64,000 nucleotides of DNA from an uncultured Eubacteriales bacterium (GCA_905209085.1 CAJLRM010000002.1:310001-374000); one strand, 5' to 3'; positions 51,837 through 60,394 are shown, counted from the stretch's first letter. The notes: generated by a model not told the origin, from the sequence alone. A program made the numbers and translations.

Positions 51837-52199
51837 ATGGAAACGCGCTCGAAGGGGAAATTGAACGTATATCAAAGCATCGTTGCCGAGTATAAAAAGC
51901 TGATGGAACTCGGCGCGATCGTATACGGAGAAAAACTGCCTTCCTGCCGGGCGCTCGCTTTGGAGCGTGGGATCAATCCCAACACGGTGGAAAAAGCGTA
52001 TTCGGCGCTGGAAAAAGAGGGGTATATCCGTATCCTGCCCAAAAAGGGCGCCTATGCCGATTACGCGGATGCCGACGAGAAAAAGCGACTGGAAGAGGTA
52101 AAAAAACAGCTTATTCTTTTCAAGACTTCGGGCGTGACGCGCGCGGAAATAGAGAGGGCGGCGGACGAGGTGTATGCCGAATCGTCGTCAGAATTTTAA
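51837..52199 (+). CDS. GntR family regulator, YtrA subfamily
   Basis: 120 aa from ATG 51837 behind AAGAAAGGAAAAGG. The winged helix covers residues 10-75: VYQSIVAEYKKLMELGAIVY, GEKLPSCRALALERGINPNT, VEKAYSALEKEGYIRILPKK. A short helical tail completes the protein, as is typical of YtrA regulators that lack a large ligand domain and control adjacent ABC transporters. The two genes that follow are such a transporter. It probably responds to cell-envelope stress or an antimicrobial; this is a family-based inference. Confidence 0.9.
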   Translation: METRSKGKLNVYQSIVAEYKKLMELGAIVYGEKLPSCRALALERGINPNTVEKAYSALEKEGYIRILPKKGAYADYADADEKKRLEEVKKQLILFKTSGVTRAEIERAADEVYAESSSEF

Positions 52200-52259
52200 A
52201 ACTTTCAAGGATAGCGGCAAAAAACGCGGCGCCGCAAGAGGGGAGGATAGAAAATCGCA

Positions 52260-53138
52260 ATGATAGAAATTAAGAATCTCAGCAAAAGTTACGGGAAAAC
52301 GTCGGTGTTGGAAAAAGTGAATCTGACCGTATCCGAAGGCTCTGTATTCGGATTGGTAGGCATCAACGGCGCGGGAAAATCGACGCTGTTAAGACTGATC
52401 TCGGGCGTATTGAAGCCGAACGAAGGGGAAATTTTCGTAGACGGAGAACTTGTATACGAAAACGAGAAAGCGAAAGGCAAGATGTTCTTTTTGCCCGACG
52501 ATCCCTATTATACGCCCAATATCAACAGCAAGGGCCTGGCGGAACTCTATAAGACCTTTTACGATTTTAACGAGGAAACATACGCGCAGTATCTCGACAA
52601 ATTTAAACTCAGCGAAAAAGCGCCCATCCGCAATTTTTCAAAGGGCATGAAGCGTCAGGTATTCGTGTCTTTGGCTCTGGCGGTCAGACCCAAATATCTG
52701 CTTTTGGACGAAGCGTTCGACGGGCTTGACCCGCTCGCCCGCATGGTGTTCAAGCGCGGACTTATCGAGCTGGTGGAGGAGAAGAAGAGCGCCGTCATCA
52801 TTTCCAGCCATTCTCTGCGGGAATTGGAGGACATCTCTGACAGCTACGGACTTTTGGATCATAAGACGATCACCTGTTCGGGCGATCTCGAAAGCGACCT
52901 CGAAAAAGTCCATAAATTCCAGGCTGCGTTCGAGGGTGAGATCGACGAAAGTATGCTGGGCTTCAAGCCCATGTCGTTCAGCAAAACGGGTCGGGTTGTC
53001 AAGATCGTGGCGAAGGGGGACGCCGGGGAGATTCTCCGCTGTCTGAACGCTCTCCGACCGTTGTTCGTCGAAGAGATCCCCGTCGACTTCGAGGAATTGT
53101 TTGCGTGTGAAGTGGAAAGCAGGGGGTACCTTAAATGA
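52260..53138 (+). CDS. ABC transporter ATP-binding protein
   Basis: 292 aa. Walker A GINGAGKST (about residue 36-44), signature-like NFSKGMKRQVFVSLALAVRP, Walker B KYLLLDEAFDGLDP and switch His in SSHSLRE. The C-terminal 80 residues are an extra domain common in YtrB/CcmA-like exporter ATPases. It energises the permease encoded next (4-bp overlap, ATGA). Confidence 0.93.
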   Translation: MIEIKNLSKSYGKTSVLEKVNLTVSEGSVFGLVGINGAGKSTLLRLISGVLKPNEGEIFVDGELVYENEKAKGKMFFLPDDPYYTPNINSKGLAELYKTFYDFNEETYAQYLDKFKLSEKAPIRNFSKGMKRQVFVSLALAVRPKYLLLDEAFDGLDPLARMVFKRGLIELVEEKKSAVIISSHSLRELEDISDSYGLLDHKTITCSGDLESDLEKVHKFQAAFEGEIDESMLGFKPMSFSKTGRVVKIVAKGDAGEILRCLNALRPLFVEEIPVDFEELFACEVESRGYLK

Positions 53139-54187
53139 TTCGCTATCTGAAATATGAACTGAAAAAAAATTTCTGGACGCTCGTCGTCCTGACGGCGATC
53201 GCCGTGATTGTTTATGTCGTGACCGTTTCCACCTCGAAACTGTTTTCTACGGGAACATACGGGATTTTCAATCAAGATCCTCAGATCAGTCTTATCTATA
53301 CGATTCTCGGAATTTTCTGCGCGGTTGTTCCCGTGCTCATGTACTCCTTTAAGATGAATAAGCGCAGCGTAGACGCTTTCTATTCCCTGCCGATAAAAAA
53401 GGAAAAGATGTATCTCGTCAAAACCCTGATGGGGCTGCTTCTCGTTCTGATACCCTATACGATCGCCTATTGGCTGGGCTTTTTGACGATCGCTTTGCGG
53501 GAAAATTATTTTCATTTGATATATTATATCCCCGGATACTTCGGCGGACTTCTCTTCGGCGTGTGCCTGTACGGACTTTATGCGTTTGCGTTCACCCGTG
53601 CCAATCGCGTCGTAGACGGCGTCGTGTTCATGCTGGCGTACACCTTCATCGGATTCCTTATTGTGGCGGGAGGAGGGGAAATATACTATTCTCTCAGCGG
53701 TCACAGGAGCGATCTTGCCCTCTCTCACTTCTTCTCGTTCGGCGGATTGATGGCGTTCGAAACGAATATAGCGACTCTGATACAGGAAGGGACAATCAAA
53801 ACGAACGTCGGGGCCCCGAGTGCCAGCTGGATGCCGACTTCCGATGTCATCTGGGAGCCGACTATATTTCTCTATCCGATTTTGCTCGCTGCGGCGAGTT
53901 ATGCGCTCATGTTCCTATTATTGAGGCGGGAAAAGGCGGAGAATGCGGAGCAAAATTCCGATTCCTGGTTCGGTTATCGCGTAATGATTCCCTTATACAT
54001 CGTTGCGTTTTTTACCTGTATTTCCTATTCTTTGGATATGCTGCCACTTTATATCTGCGTTATCGCCATAGGCGCCGTTATTATGACGATCGTCTACACC
54101 CGTAAAATTCTCTTCAATTGGCGCTATTGGGTGATGATCGCCGCTTCCGTCGCCGTCGGACTCGTCCTGCATATAACCTTTCTTTGA
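53135..54187 (+). CDS. ABC transporter permease
   Basis: 350 aa with about 8 membrane segments. ABC-2-like layout: MIRYLKYELKKNFWTLVVLT, a RSVDAFYSLPIKKEKMYLVK motif after the second helix (the coupling region of YtrC/YtrD-like permeases), YHLIYYIPGYFGGLLFG and a hydrophobic C-terminal bundle. A 60-residue soluble loop lies about residues 205-245. Forms the transporter with the preceding ATPase; the substrate cannot be read. Confidence 0.85.
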   Translation: MIRYLKYELKKNFWTLVVLTAIAVIVYVVTVSTSKLFSTGTYGIFNQDPQISLIYTILGIFCAVVPVLMYSFKMNKRSVDAFYSLPIKKEKMYLVKTLMGLLLVLIPYTIAYWLGFLTIALRENYFHLIYYIPGYFGGLLFGVCLYGLYAFAFTRANRVVDGVVFMLAYTFIGFLIVAGGGEIYYSLSGHRSDLALSHFFSFGGLMAFETNIATLIQEGTIKTNVGAPSASWMPTSDVIWEPTIFLYPILLAAASYALMFLLLRREKAENAEQNSDSWFGYRVMIPLYIVAFFTCISYSLDMLPLYICVIAIGAVIMTIVYTRKILFNWRYWVMIAASVAVGLVLHITFL

Positions 54188-54283
54188 ATTGCCGTTCCCT
54201 TACACGTGTTCAATAAGGTGCGAGTATAAAAAGAAGTCTTGCAATCTCTTTAAAGCGGCGCGGACTTAAAAAAGGGTAAAGAA

Positions 54284-54316
54284 CTCCCGCGGGGAATAAG
54301 CCCGCGGGAGTCTTTT
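54284..54316. terminator. Bidirectional terminator between permease and ABC-F gene
   Basis: CTCCCGCGGG (54284-54293) / CCCGCGGGAG (54301-54310), then TCTTTTGG on the plus strand and TTCTTTACCC on the minus strand. Confidence 0.8.
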
Positions 54317-54319
54317 GGT

Positions 54320-56212
54320 TCAGATTAAGGTTTCGTATTCGGAATATAGTTCGTCCAAGGCGTTTTTTACCTCTTCCAGCCTCTTGCATTTCTCGCTCAA
54401 AAGGGTGTAATTCCCCGTGACTTCGGGAGAGGTCAACTGCTCGTTGATATCGTTTTCCTCGGATTCCAGAGCGGAAATCGTTTCTTCGATCTCTTTGATC
54501 CGCAGCCGTTTTTTTGTTTCGGCGGCGCGTTCCTCCTTGGTGCGGTAACCCGCTTCCTTCTGCTTGGCGGGGGCAGGGGAGCGGCTTGCGCTTTCCGCCT
54601 TTTCCGCGGCTTCTTTCAAGGCGGTTTTATAGGCATTATATTCCTCATAGCCGCCTTTGAATTCGGTGACGGATCCGTTAGAAAGCTCCACGATTTTTCC
54701 GGCCAGCGCCTGAATGAAATATCGGTCGTGCGATACGAACAAAACGCTGCCGTCGAACTGTTTTAAGGCTTCTTCCAGACTTTCTCTCGCGGGCAGGTCG
54801 AGATGGTTGGTCGGCTCATCGAGAATGAGAAAATTTCCGTTTTCGCACTCGAAAACGGCGAGGGCAAGCTTTGCCCTCTCTCCGCCCGACAGCATCCGTA
54901 CTTTTTTGTCCATGTCCTCCGCATCGAGCTTTGCCTGCGCCAGAATATTTCTCACCCGAGTCTGATCCCATAACACGTGCCGCTCCCAAAGTTCGCTGAG
55001 AACGGTGTTTTCGGGATTCAGATTGGCGTTTTCCTGATCGTAACAGGCGACTTTTACGAATCTGCCCAGTTTTACGGCGGGATTTTTTCCGCGGACGATC
55101 TCTTTGACGAGGGTGGATTTGCCCGTGCCGTTGTCGCCGACGACGGCGCATTTTTCTCCCCGCATCACGGTGAAGGAAGCGCCTTTTAAAAGCTGTTTTT
55201 CACCTGCGAAAAGGTCGAGCGCGGCGACGTCCAGCACTTTTTCATAAGGTTTTTCGGCATAGGAAAAGAAAAAACGAGGCGGCGAAGGCGGCAGTTTCGG
55301 CTTTTCGATGAGTTCCATCTTTTCCAGCTTTTTCACGCGGCTCAGAGCGGATTTCGCGGTGGTGGCGCGCACGAGGTTTTTGTCCACGTAGTCCTGTAAG
55401 TGCGCGATTTCTTCCTGCTGCTTTTCGTATTCCTTTAAAATCCGTGCGTTCTTTTCGGCTTTTAAAAGCTTGTATTTCGTATAATTTCCCTTGAAGGCGC
55501 AAAGCCGTTTGTTTTCCAGCTCGTATATCTCGCGAACGATTTTGTCGAGAAAATACCTGTCGTGGGAAACGGTCAGAATGGCGCCCTTGTACGCGGTGAG
55601 ATAGTCTTCCAGCCAGAACAGCGTTTTGATGTCGAGATGGTTGGTCGGTTCGTCGAGAATGAGCAGTTCGGGCTCTTCGAGAAGCAGCCGACAGAGTTTC
55701 AGGCGCGTCTTTTCTCCGCCGGACATGGTGGAAATGCGCTGTCCGTAAAATTCCCCGAATCCCATGCCGTTCAAAACGGTGCGGATGCGAATTTCGTAAT
55801 GATAGCTGTCGCGCGCGGCGATTTGCCTGTTTAAAGTTTCGTATTTTCCCGCCAGGGCGCGGTATTCCTGTGAGCCTTCCTTGACGAGCGAAATGCTTTT
55901 TTCCACCTCCCGAAGCGCCTCGATGGCGCGTATGTCCGCGGCGAAAATGTCTTTCATCTCCTCGAAAACGGTATTGTCCGAATCGTAACCGCCGTTTTGT
56001 GCGAGGTATCCGATCCGAATGCCGTTCTTTTTGAAAATATAGCCGCTTTCAGGCTCCAATTCGGACAATATCAGGCGGATGAGGGTGGTTTTTCCCTCGC
56101 CATTCGCGCCAATAAGTCCTACCCTGTCCCCCTCGGACAGTGTGAACGAAATATTTTCGAGAAGGGACGCCCCCGCAAAGCCGAAGGATAGATTTTCGGC
56201 AGAAACTAACAT
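54320..56212 (-). CDS. ABC-F family ATPase
   Basis: 630 aa with two ABC domains and no membrane segment. Domain 1: GANGEGKTTLIRLILSELEP, TMSGGEKTRLKLCRLLLEEP, LLILDEPTNHLDIKTLFWLE, VSHDRYFLDKIV. Linker about residues 240-320 is charged helical. Domain 2: GDNGTGKSTLVKEIVRGK, MLSGGERAKLALAVFECENG, FLILDEPTNHLDLPARESLE, VSHDRYFIQALAG. The C-terminal tail (about 535-630) is a coiled coil. ABC-F proteins bind ribosomes and regulate translation or protect from antibiotics. The tail and length resemble YdiF/Uup rather than the short antibiotic-resistance types. Confidence 0.92.
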   Translation of the reverse strand: MLVSAENLSFGFAGASLLENISFTLSEGDRVGLIGANGEGKTTLIRLILSELEPESGYIFKKNGIRIGYLAQNGGYDSDNTVFEEMKDIFAADIRAIEALREVEKSISLVKEGSQEYRALAGKYETLNRQIAARDSYHYEIRIRTVLNGMGFGEFYGQRISTMSGGEKTRLKLCRLLLEEPELLILDEPTNHLDIKTLFWLEDYLTAYKGAILTVSHDRYFLDKIVREIYELENKRLCAFKGNYTKYKLLKAEKNARILKEYEKQQEEIAHLQDYVDKNLVRATTAKSALSRVKKLEKMELIEKPKLPPSPPRFFFSYAEKPYEKVLDVAALDLFAGEKQLLKGASFTVMRGEKCAVVGDNGTGKSTLVKEIVRGKNPAVKLGRFVKVACYDQENANLNPENTVLSELWERHVLWDQTRVRNILAQAKLDAEDMDKKVRMLSGGERAKLALAVFECENGNFLILDEPTNHLDLPARESLEEALKQFDGSVLFVSHDRYFIQALAGKIVELSNGSVTEFKGGYEEYNAYKTALKEAAEKAESASRSPAPAKQKEAGYRTKEERAAETKKRLRIKEIEETISALESEENDINEQLTSPEVTGNYTLLSEKCKRLEEVKNALDELYSEYETLI

Positions 56213-56266
56213 GATTTTATCCTCCCGTCAGGTAAAAAAGCGCGCTTTTTTGCGCAAAATAGAAAT

Positions 56267-56407
56267 ATGAAATATAATCCTCAATTGGAAAAAATCCGCC
56301 TTTTGGAAATGGAGCTTGCCGCCGCCGATCCCGACCGCGCCGCAAAACTCACCCGCGAGATCGTCCGTCTAAAAGCCGCGGCGTTTCACCGCGACGACGA
56401 TGCGTGA
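56267..56407 (+). CDS. Possible small helical protein, 46 aa
   Basis: Reading frame MKYNPQLEKIRLLEMELAAA followed by DPDRAAKLTREIVRLKAAAF. It has heptad-like Leu/Ile and a third-position GC bias similar to neighbouring genes, so it looks coding. The ribosome site is weak. It lies divergent from the ABC-F gene with the 54-bp spacer between containing AAAAAGCGCGCTTTTT, a palindrome. No family recognised. Confidence 0.4.
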   Translation: MKYNPQLEKIRLLEMELAAADPDRAAKLTREIVRLKAAAFHRDDDA

Positions 56408-56538
56408 CGCTTCGCATTTTCTCGGCGGACAAGGCGTATCTTCCGTTCTTTCTCCCCGCCGCGCCGTAGGTTTCCCGTAAGGGCGCGTTTTGTTCCCTTT
56501 GAAACAGGCTCGAATGAAACCGTTTCAAAGGAGAAAAC

Positions 56539-57432
56539 TTAAAAATCCCATTTCGGGATATATTTTTCTCCCGACGAGGAACGCTTTTGGAGAAACAGGT
56601 TTTCTATGCCCAGCGCAAACGCCTCATTCAAAACGCTCTCGTATTCCCGCGCGGTCACGGGGCGGCGGAGTTCGGAAAATTTCTCCGTTTCCCCGAAGGG
56701 GGTGTATTGGCTCATTAAGCTCAAATACGCCGTAGCGGGCATTTCCCGTTTAAACCATTTCAAAACTTCGAAAGAATCGGCAACGCCCAGCGGCATAAGG
56801 AGATGCCGCACGATGATCCCCGACAGCATTTTTCCCTCTCCGTCCATGCGGAGAGGCTTTTTCGCCATAAAAGAGATCGCTTCGCTTGCCCGCTCGAAAT
56901 AATCTTCCCGCCCCGTATATCGTTTGGACAAAACAGGGGATACGAATTTCATATCGGGCAGATAAATATCCACAAAATCGTCGATAAGCTTTAAAGTATC
57001 GATTTTTTCGTAGCCGCTCGAATTGTAAACGACGGGGATTTTCGGCTTATAAAGTTCAAAGGCAGGCAGCAGGTAAGGGACGACGTGAGAGGGCGTCACG
57101 AGGGAAATATTCTCCGCGCCGCTGTCTTCCAATTCTTTGAAAATGTCCGCGAGCCGCGCGGGAGTGACGGTTTGTCCGCGCCGGGCGCGGGAAACTTCGT
57201 AGTTTTGGCAAAAGACGCAGCGGAGATTGCAGCCGCAGAAAAAAATCGTTCCGCTTCCTTTGCGAAAGGAAATACAAGGTTCCTCGAAAGGGTGCAGGTA
57301 ATATTTGGCGATCTTTAACGCGGAAACGCCGCAGGCGCCCGCTTTGCCCGACAGCCTATCCGCGCCGCATTCCACGGGGCATAAACGACAGCTTTTCAAT
57401 AAATTTTCTCTTTCGGCAATCCGTTTGTCCAT
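56539..57432 (-). CDS. Radical SAM protein, PflA/AmmeMemoRadiSam-like
   Basis: About 297 aa from the ATG at 57430-57432. The N-terminus has a Cys-rich motif CRLCPVECG...GKAGACG (about residues 13-35). The radical SAM cluster motif follows as CGCNLRCVFCQNYEVSR (CxxxCxxC), then SLVTPSHVVPYLLPAFELYK, VVYNSSGYEKIDTLKLIDDF and VDIYLPDMKF. It is the YgiQ-independent, pyruvate-formate-lyase-activase-like group, in which the true substrate is usually unknown. A -10 box TATAAT overlaps the ATG of the alternative upstream start (57441), so the transcript should begin very near the chosen start. Confidence 0.82.
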   Translation of the reverse strand: MDKRIAERENLLKSCRLCPVECGADRLSGKAGACGVSALKIAKYYLHPFEEPCISFRKGSGTIFFCGCNLRCVFCQNYEVSRARRGQTVTPARLADIFKELEDSGAENISLVTPSHVVPYLLPAFELYKPKIPVVYNSSGYEKIDTLKLIDDFVDIYLPDMKFVSPVLSKRYTGREDYFERASEAISFMAKKPLRMDGEGKMLSGIIVRHLLMPLGVADSFEVLKWFKREMPATAYLSLMSQYTPFGETEKFSELRRPVTAREYESVLNEAFALGIENLFLQKRSSSGEKYIPKWDF

Positions 57433-57508
57433 ATCATTCATTATAACACGGGCGCCGAAAATTTGCAAGCGCAATGCGGCATAAAGCGCAAAGCCGCATA
57501 CGAATAAG

Positions 57509-57537
57509 TTGACAAAAGAGCGGGAAGAGAGTATAAT
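57509..57537 (+). promoter_or_regulatory. Consensus promoter of metK
   Basis: TTGACA (57509-57514), 17 bp, TATAAT (57532-57537). It gives a leader of about 95 nt before metK. Confidence 0.88.
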
Positions 57538-57543
57538 ATATAA

Positions 57544-57638
57544 AATCTCCGAAGGGACAAGTTCGTTTCCGCGGAGAAAATTTGCGGGCAAATCCCAGCC
57601 GCCCGCAAACTAACTATGTTAAAAAGAGGATTTTTTAC
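57544..57638 (+). promoter_or_regulatory. Structured metK leader, candidate SAM-responsive RNA
   Basis: Two stem-loops precede metK. The first is formed by TCTCCG (about 57546) and CGGAGA (about 57571-57576). The second has perfect 9-bp arms TTTGCGGGC (57581-57589) and GCCCGCAAA (57601-57609) with an 11-nt loop. The loop sequence AAATCC (57590-57595) is complementary to GGATTT (57628-57633), which contains the end of the ribosome site AAAAAGAGGA. This would form an H-type pseudoknot that hides the site. No SAM-I (S-box) sequence is seen. Known SAM-II/SAM-V RNAs use the same sort of pseudoknot, but I do not claim membership. Confidence 0.55.
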
Positions 57639-58808
57639 ATGAAAAAGTTTTTTACCAGCGAAAGCGTCACGGAGGGGCATCCCGATAAGGTCTGCGATCA
57701 GATTTCGGACGGGATTCTCGACGCGATTTTGGCGGAGGACCCGATGGCGCGTACGGCGATAGAATGCTGCGCGGCGTACGATCAGCTCCTCATCATGGGC
57801 GAAGTGACCACGACGGCGAAAGTGGATTACGAAGAAACGGCAAGGGCAATCATCAAGCGCATCGGCTATGATTTCGGCTCTTTTGCGTACGACAGATGCA
57901 AGATCGTCGTAGCGATCCACGAGCAGTCGCCCGATATTGCGATGGGCGTCAACGCCTCTATCGAAAAGAAGACAAAGGGAGCGGGCAGCGAAGAGGACGC
58001 GCTGGGCGCGGGAGATCAGGGAATGATGTTCGGGTATGCCTGCCGCGAAACGGAGGAATTGATGCCTCTGCCCATTTTGCTCTCTCATAAACTCGCGATG
58101 CGCCTCACGCGGGTGAGAAAGAGCGGTCTTTTGCCCTATCTGCGGCCGGACGGAAAGACACAGGTGACGGTGGAATACGACGATAAGCGCGCGGTGCGCG
58201 TGGACGCGGTGGTGGTTTCTTCCCAGCACGATAAAATGATCTCGCAGGAGCAGCTTCGTGCGGACGTCAAGAAATATGTGATAGACGAGGTGATTCCCGC
58301 GGAATTTCTGGACGAAAATACGAAATTTTACATCAATCCGACGGGCAGATTCGAAATCGGCGGACCGCAGGGCGATTCGGGCTTGACGGGACGCAAGATC
58401 ATCGTCGATACTTACGGCGGCAGATGCGCGCACGGCGGCGGCGCATTCTCGGGCAAGGACTGCACCAAAGTGGACAGAAGCGCGGCTTATTTTATCCGTT
58501 ATATTGCCAAGAATATGGTGGCGGCCGGACTTGCGGACGAAATCGAGATACAGGTCGCCTACGCGATCGGCGTGGCGAATCCCGTTTCCGTGTTCGTGGA
58601 CAGTTTCGGCACGGGCAGGCTCGCGGACGATCAACTCGCAGACATCGTCAAAAAGGAATTCGACCTGCGCCCTTACGCCATTATCCGCTCGCTGGGATTG
58701 AGAAATCCCATTTACTCGAAGACCTCCTCTTACGGTCATTTCGGACGGGACGGCTTTCCTTGGGAGCGCACCGATCGCGCGGAGGATTTGAAAAAATATC
58801 TCGCGTGA
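57639..58808 (+). CDS. metK: S-adenosylmethionine synthetase
   Basis: 389 aa from ATG 57639 behind AAAAAGAGGA. Standard motifs in order: FTSESVTEGHPDKVCDQISD, AIECCAAYDQLLIMGEVTT, GAGDQGMMFGYACRETEEL, PTGRFEIGGPQGDSGLTGRK, TYGGRCAHGGGAFSGKDCTK, VDRSAAYFIRYIAKNMV and PYAIIRSLGLRNPIYSKTSS. It makes SAM from methionine and ATP in the cytoplasm. Length and all three domains are normal. Single-gene unit with a strong promoter, a structured leader and a terminator. Confidence 0.97.
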   Translation: MKKFFTSESVTEGHPDKVCDQISDGILDAILAEDPMARTAIECCAAYDQLLIMGEVTTTAKVDYEETARAIIKRIGYDFGSFAYDRCKIVVAIHEQSPDIAMGVNASIEKKTKGAGSEEDALGAGDQGMMFGYACRETEELMPLPILLSHKLAMRLTRVRKSGLLPYLRPDGKTQVTVEYDDKRAVRVDAVVVSSQHDKMISQEQLRADVKKYVIDEVIPAEFLDENTKFYINPTGRFEIGGPQGDSGLTGRKIIVDTYGGRCAHGGGAFSGKDCTKVDRSAAYFIRYIAKNMVAAGLADEIEIQVAYAIGVANPVSVFVDSFGTGRLADDQLADIVKKEFDLRPYAIIRSLGLRNPIYSKTSSYGHFGRDGFPWERTDRAEDLKKYLA

Positions 58809-58902
58809 TTGCGACGGAAACGGCGCCCTTCTTGTATGGAGCTTCTCTAAGCGGCAAGGGACGGACGCGAAAAGTTCGGGATAATCGGAAATTTTTATGC
58901 AA

Positions 58903-58933
58903 AAAAGGCGTGCCAAACGGCGCGCCTTTTCCG
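58903..58933 (+). terminator. Terminator of metK
   Basis: AAAAGGCGTGCC (58903-58914), AAAC loop, GGCGCGCCTTTT (58919-58930), with one G-U pair. Confidence 0.75.
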
Positions 58934-58995
58934 ATTGCGCGCGTTTCAAGGACAAAAACGCGCTTTTCTGCATAGTTTCGAGCATCGCTGCCGCG

Positions 58996-59026
58996 AAAAA
59001 ATCCTCGCATCCTGCGGGATTTTTTG
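58996..59026 (+). terminator. Second terminator-like hairpin before bioY
   Basis: AAAAATCC / GGATTTTTT with inner CGCA/TGCG and one bulged base, followed by TTTTTGATTC. It isolates the bioY promoter. Confidence 0.6.
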
Positions 59027-59045
59027 ATTCTCCGCCCCGTTTCGC

Positions 59046-59086
59046 TTGACAAATGTAAACCATTGATATAAAATTAGGTTTACATT
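59046..59086 (+). promoter_or_regulatory. bioY promoter with BirA operator
   Basis: TTGACA (59046-59051), 17 bp, TAAAAT (59069-59074). Overlapping it is AATGTAAACC (59052-59061), 15 nt, GGTTTACATT (59077-59086): a perfect 10-bp inverted repeat of the form used by bifunctional BirA (TGTWAAC-N15-GTTWACA). Binding of holo-BirA would cover the -10 box. Confidence 0.85.
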
Positions 59087-59106
59087 AATTAAGGGAAAAA
59101 GAAAAA

Positions 59107-59712
59107 ATGGAAGAAAAAGAGCAGGCGAAGGAAAAGGCAGCCCGCGGGAAGAGAATGGCGAAAAGCGCCGCAAGGGAAATCTGTTATACGGCGATGTTCG
59201 TAGCGATTATAACGGTATGCGCGTGGATATCGATACCGATCGGAGAAATTCCGATCACGCTGCAAACGATGGGCGTATGCCTGGCGGCGGCTCTTTTGGG
59301 TTGGAAGCGGGGCGCGATCGCGACTGTGGTCTACATATTGCTGGGGCTTTGCGGCGTTCCCGTATTTACGGGATTTACGGGCGGGGTCGCCAAGCTCGTT
59401 TTGCCGACGGGCGGCTATATCGTGGGCTTTTTGTTCACGGCGCTGATCGTAGGCGCCGCCTCTGATTCTATAAAGATTAAGAACGTTTTGGCGCGCATGG
59501 CGTTGCTGGCGGCGGCGATGGCGGTGGGGATAGCGGTGTGTTACGCGTTCGGGACGGCGTGGTTTATGGCCCTGTACGCGCGGGCGGAAAAAAGCATCAC
59601 CTTGGCGGGAGCGCTTTCCCTCTGCGTGGTGCCGTATCTCCTGCCCGATCTCGTGAAAGTTATTTTTGCGGCGGCGCTCGTGGCGAAATTGAAAAAATAC
59701 ATGAAAATATAG
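59107..59712 (+). CDS. bioY: BioY biotin transporter (ECF substrate-binding subunit)
   Basis: 201 aa, with a charged N-terminal tail (about 1-28) then six membrane segments. Family motifs: ICYTAMFVAIITVCAWISIP, IGEIPITLQTMGVCLAAALL, VYILLGLCGVPVFTGFTGGV, and LVLPTGGYIVGFLFTA. BioY captures biotin at the membrane and is powered by a shared ECF module, which is not in this window. Control by the BirA operator upstream fits the birA gene at 61898. Confidence 0.94.
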   Translation: MEEKEQAKEKAARGKRMAKSAAREICYTAMFVAIITVCAWISIPIGEIPITLQTMGVCLAAALLGWKRGAIATVVYILLGLCGVPVFTGFTGGVAKLVLPTGGYIVGFLFTALIVGAASDSIKIKNVLARMALLAAAMAVGIAVCYAFGTAWFMALYARAEKSITLAGALSLCVVPYLLPDLVKVIFAAALVAKLKKYMKI

Positions 59713-59724
59713 AACGGAGAAAAG

Positions 59725-59749
59725 CGAACGATTTTTGTTCGTTTTTTTA
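59725..59749 (+). terminator. Terminator of bioY
   Basis: CGAACGA / TTGTTCG-type stem (59725-59741, one G-U pair) followed by TTTTTTTATT. Confidence 0.75.
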
Positions 59750-59780
59750 TTAAAGCCCTGCATTAGACGCGGGCAATTGT

Positions 59781-60068
59781 TCAGCACTCCTCTTCTATGT
59801 CGTTTTCCAATAATTCCAGGGCGAAAAATAATCCGAATCTCGCGCCCAAAGCGAAGGATTTTTTATTTTCCGTGGAGGAAACACCCCAGACGGCGGAGGT
59901 ATATTCATTCAGAAGTCCTTTTTGTTCTTCATTTAAAGTGTGGGACAATTTTTCCGAAACGACGCTCAATTCGCCGTAAATTTCATGGCTTTCGGGAAAT
60001 TTTGCGCGTTCTTCCCATTGGGAGTGTATTTTGCCGTAGAGCATTTCTTCGATCACCGAGATTTTCAT
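59781..60068 (-). CDS. Small hypothetical protein, 95 aa, DUF6809-like
   Basis: Starts MKISVIEEMLYGKIHSQWEE and continues KLSHTLNEEQKGLLNEYTSA and LGARFGLFFALELLE. This short helical plan, with an early IEEM-YG motif and a late F-x-x-GF/LGxR segment, resembles DUF6809 proteins of Clostridia, a family without known function. No signal or membrane segment. The upstream sequence (60069-60357) is AT-rich and gene-free. Confidence 0.65.
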   Translation of the reverse strand: MKISVIEEMLYGKIHSQWEERAKFPESHEIYGELSVVSEKLSHTLNEEQKGLLNEYTSAVWGVSSTENKKSFALGARFGLFFALELLENDIEEEC

Positions 60069-60357
60069 AAATTTTTCTCCTTTGTTTTTAATTTTTAAAG
60101 TGTTTTTAATAGTACAGTAAAAAATATTAAAAAAGTTGTAAAGTAGCAGAATACTACCAACCCAATTAATATATGAAAAATTTTTACATATTTAGATAAT
60201 TTGAAAATTAAAATATTAAAAGATTTTTCCTTAATAACGAAAAGTAAATGGGGAGAAAAAGCGCGTTTCTGTTAGTCAATTTGACTATTTTAAACTTCTT
60301 ATATTTCTATTATACATAAAATTTCGAGCGCTGTCACGACATATAGGCAACGCCTAT
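60069..60357. other. AT-rich intergenic region
   Basis: No gene. It should hold the promoter of the 95-aa minus-strand gene and the end of the RHH/SPFH unit; runs of A/T (for example 60166-60230) make specific boxes hard to assign. Confidence 0.4.
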
Positions 60358-60394
60358 TATAAAAAATTTCCCTCTCCGAAAATGCTCGGGGAGG
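60358..60394 (-). terminator. Terminator of the SPFH-RHH operon
   Basis: CCTCTCCGA (60371-60379) and TCGGGGAGG (60386-60394), one mismatch; on the minus strand it is followed by GAAATTTTTTATAA. Confidence 0.7.

Noticed and set aside
57538..57638. Classical SAM-I (S-box) riboswitch upstream of metK
   Set aside because: The conserved S-box core and terminator arrangement are absent; the leader is too short, and only the pseudoknot model is supported.
57441..59063. Long open frame of 540 codons on the minus strand
   Set aside because: Antisense shadow of metK; metK is unambiguous and has its own promoter and terminator.
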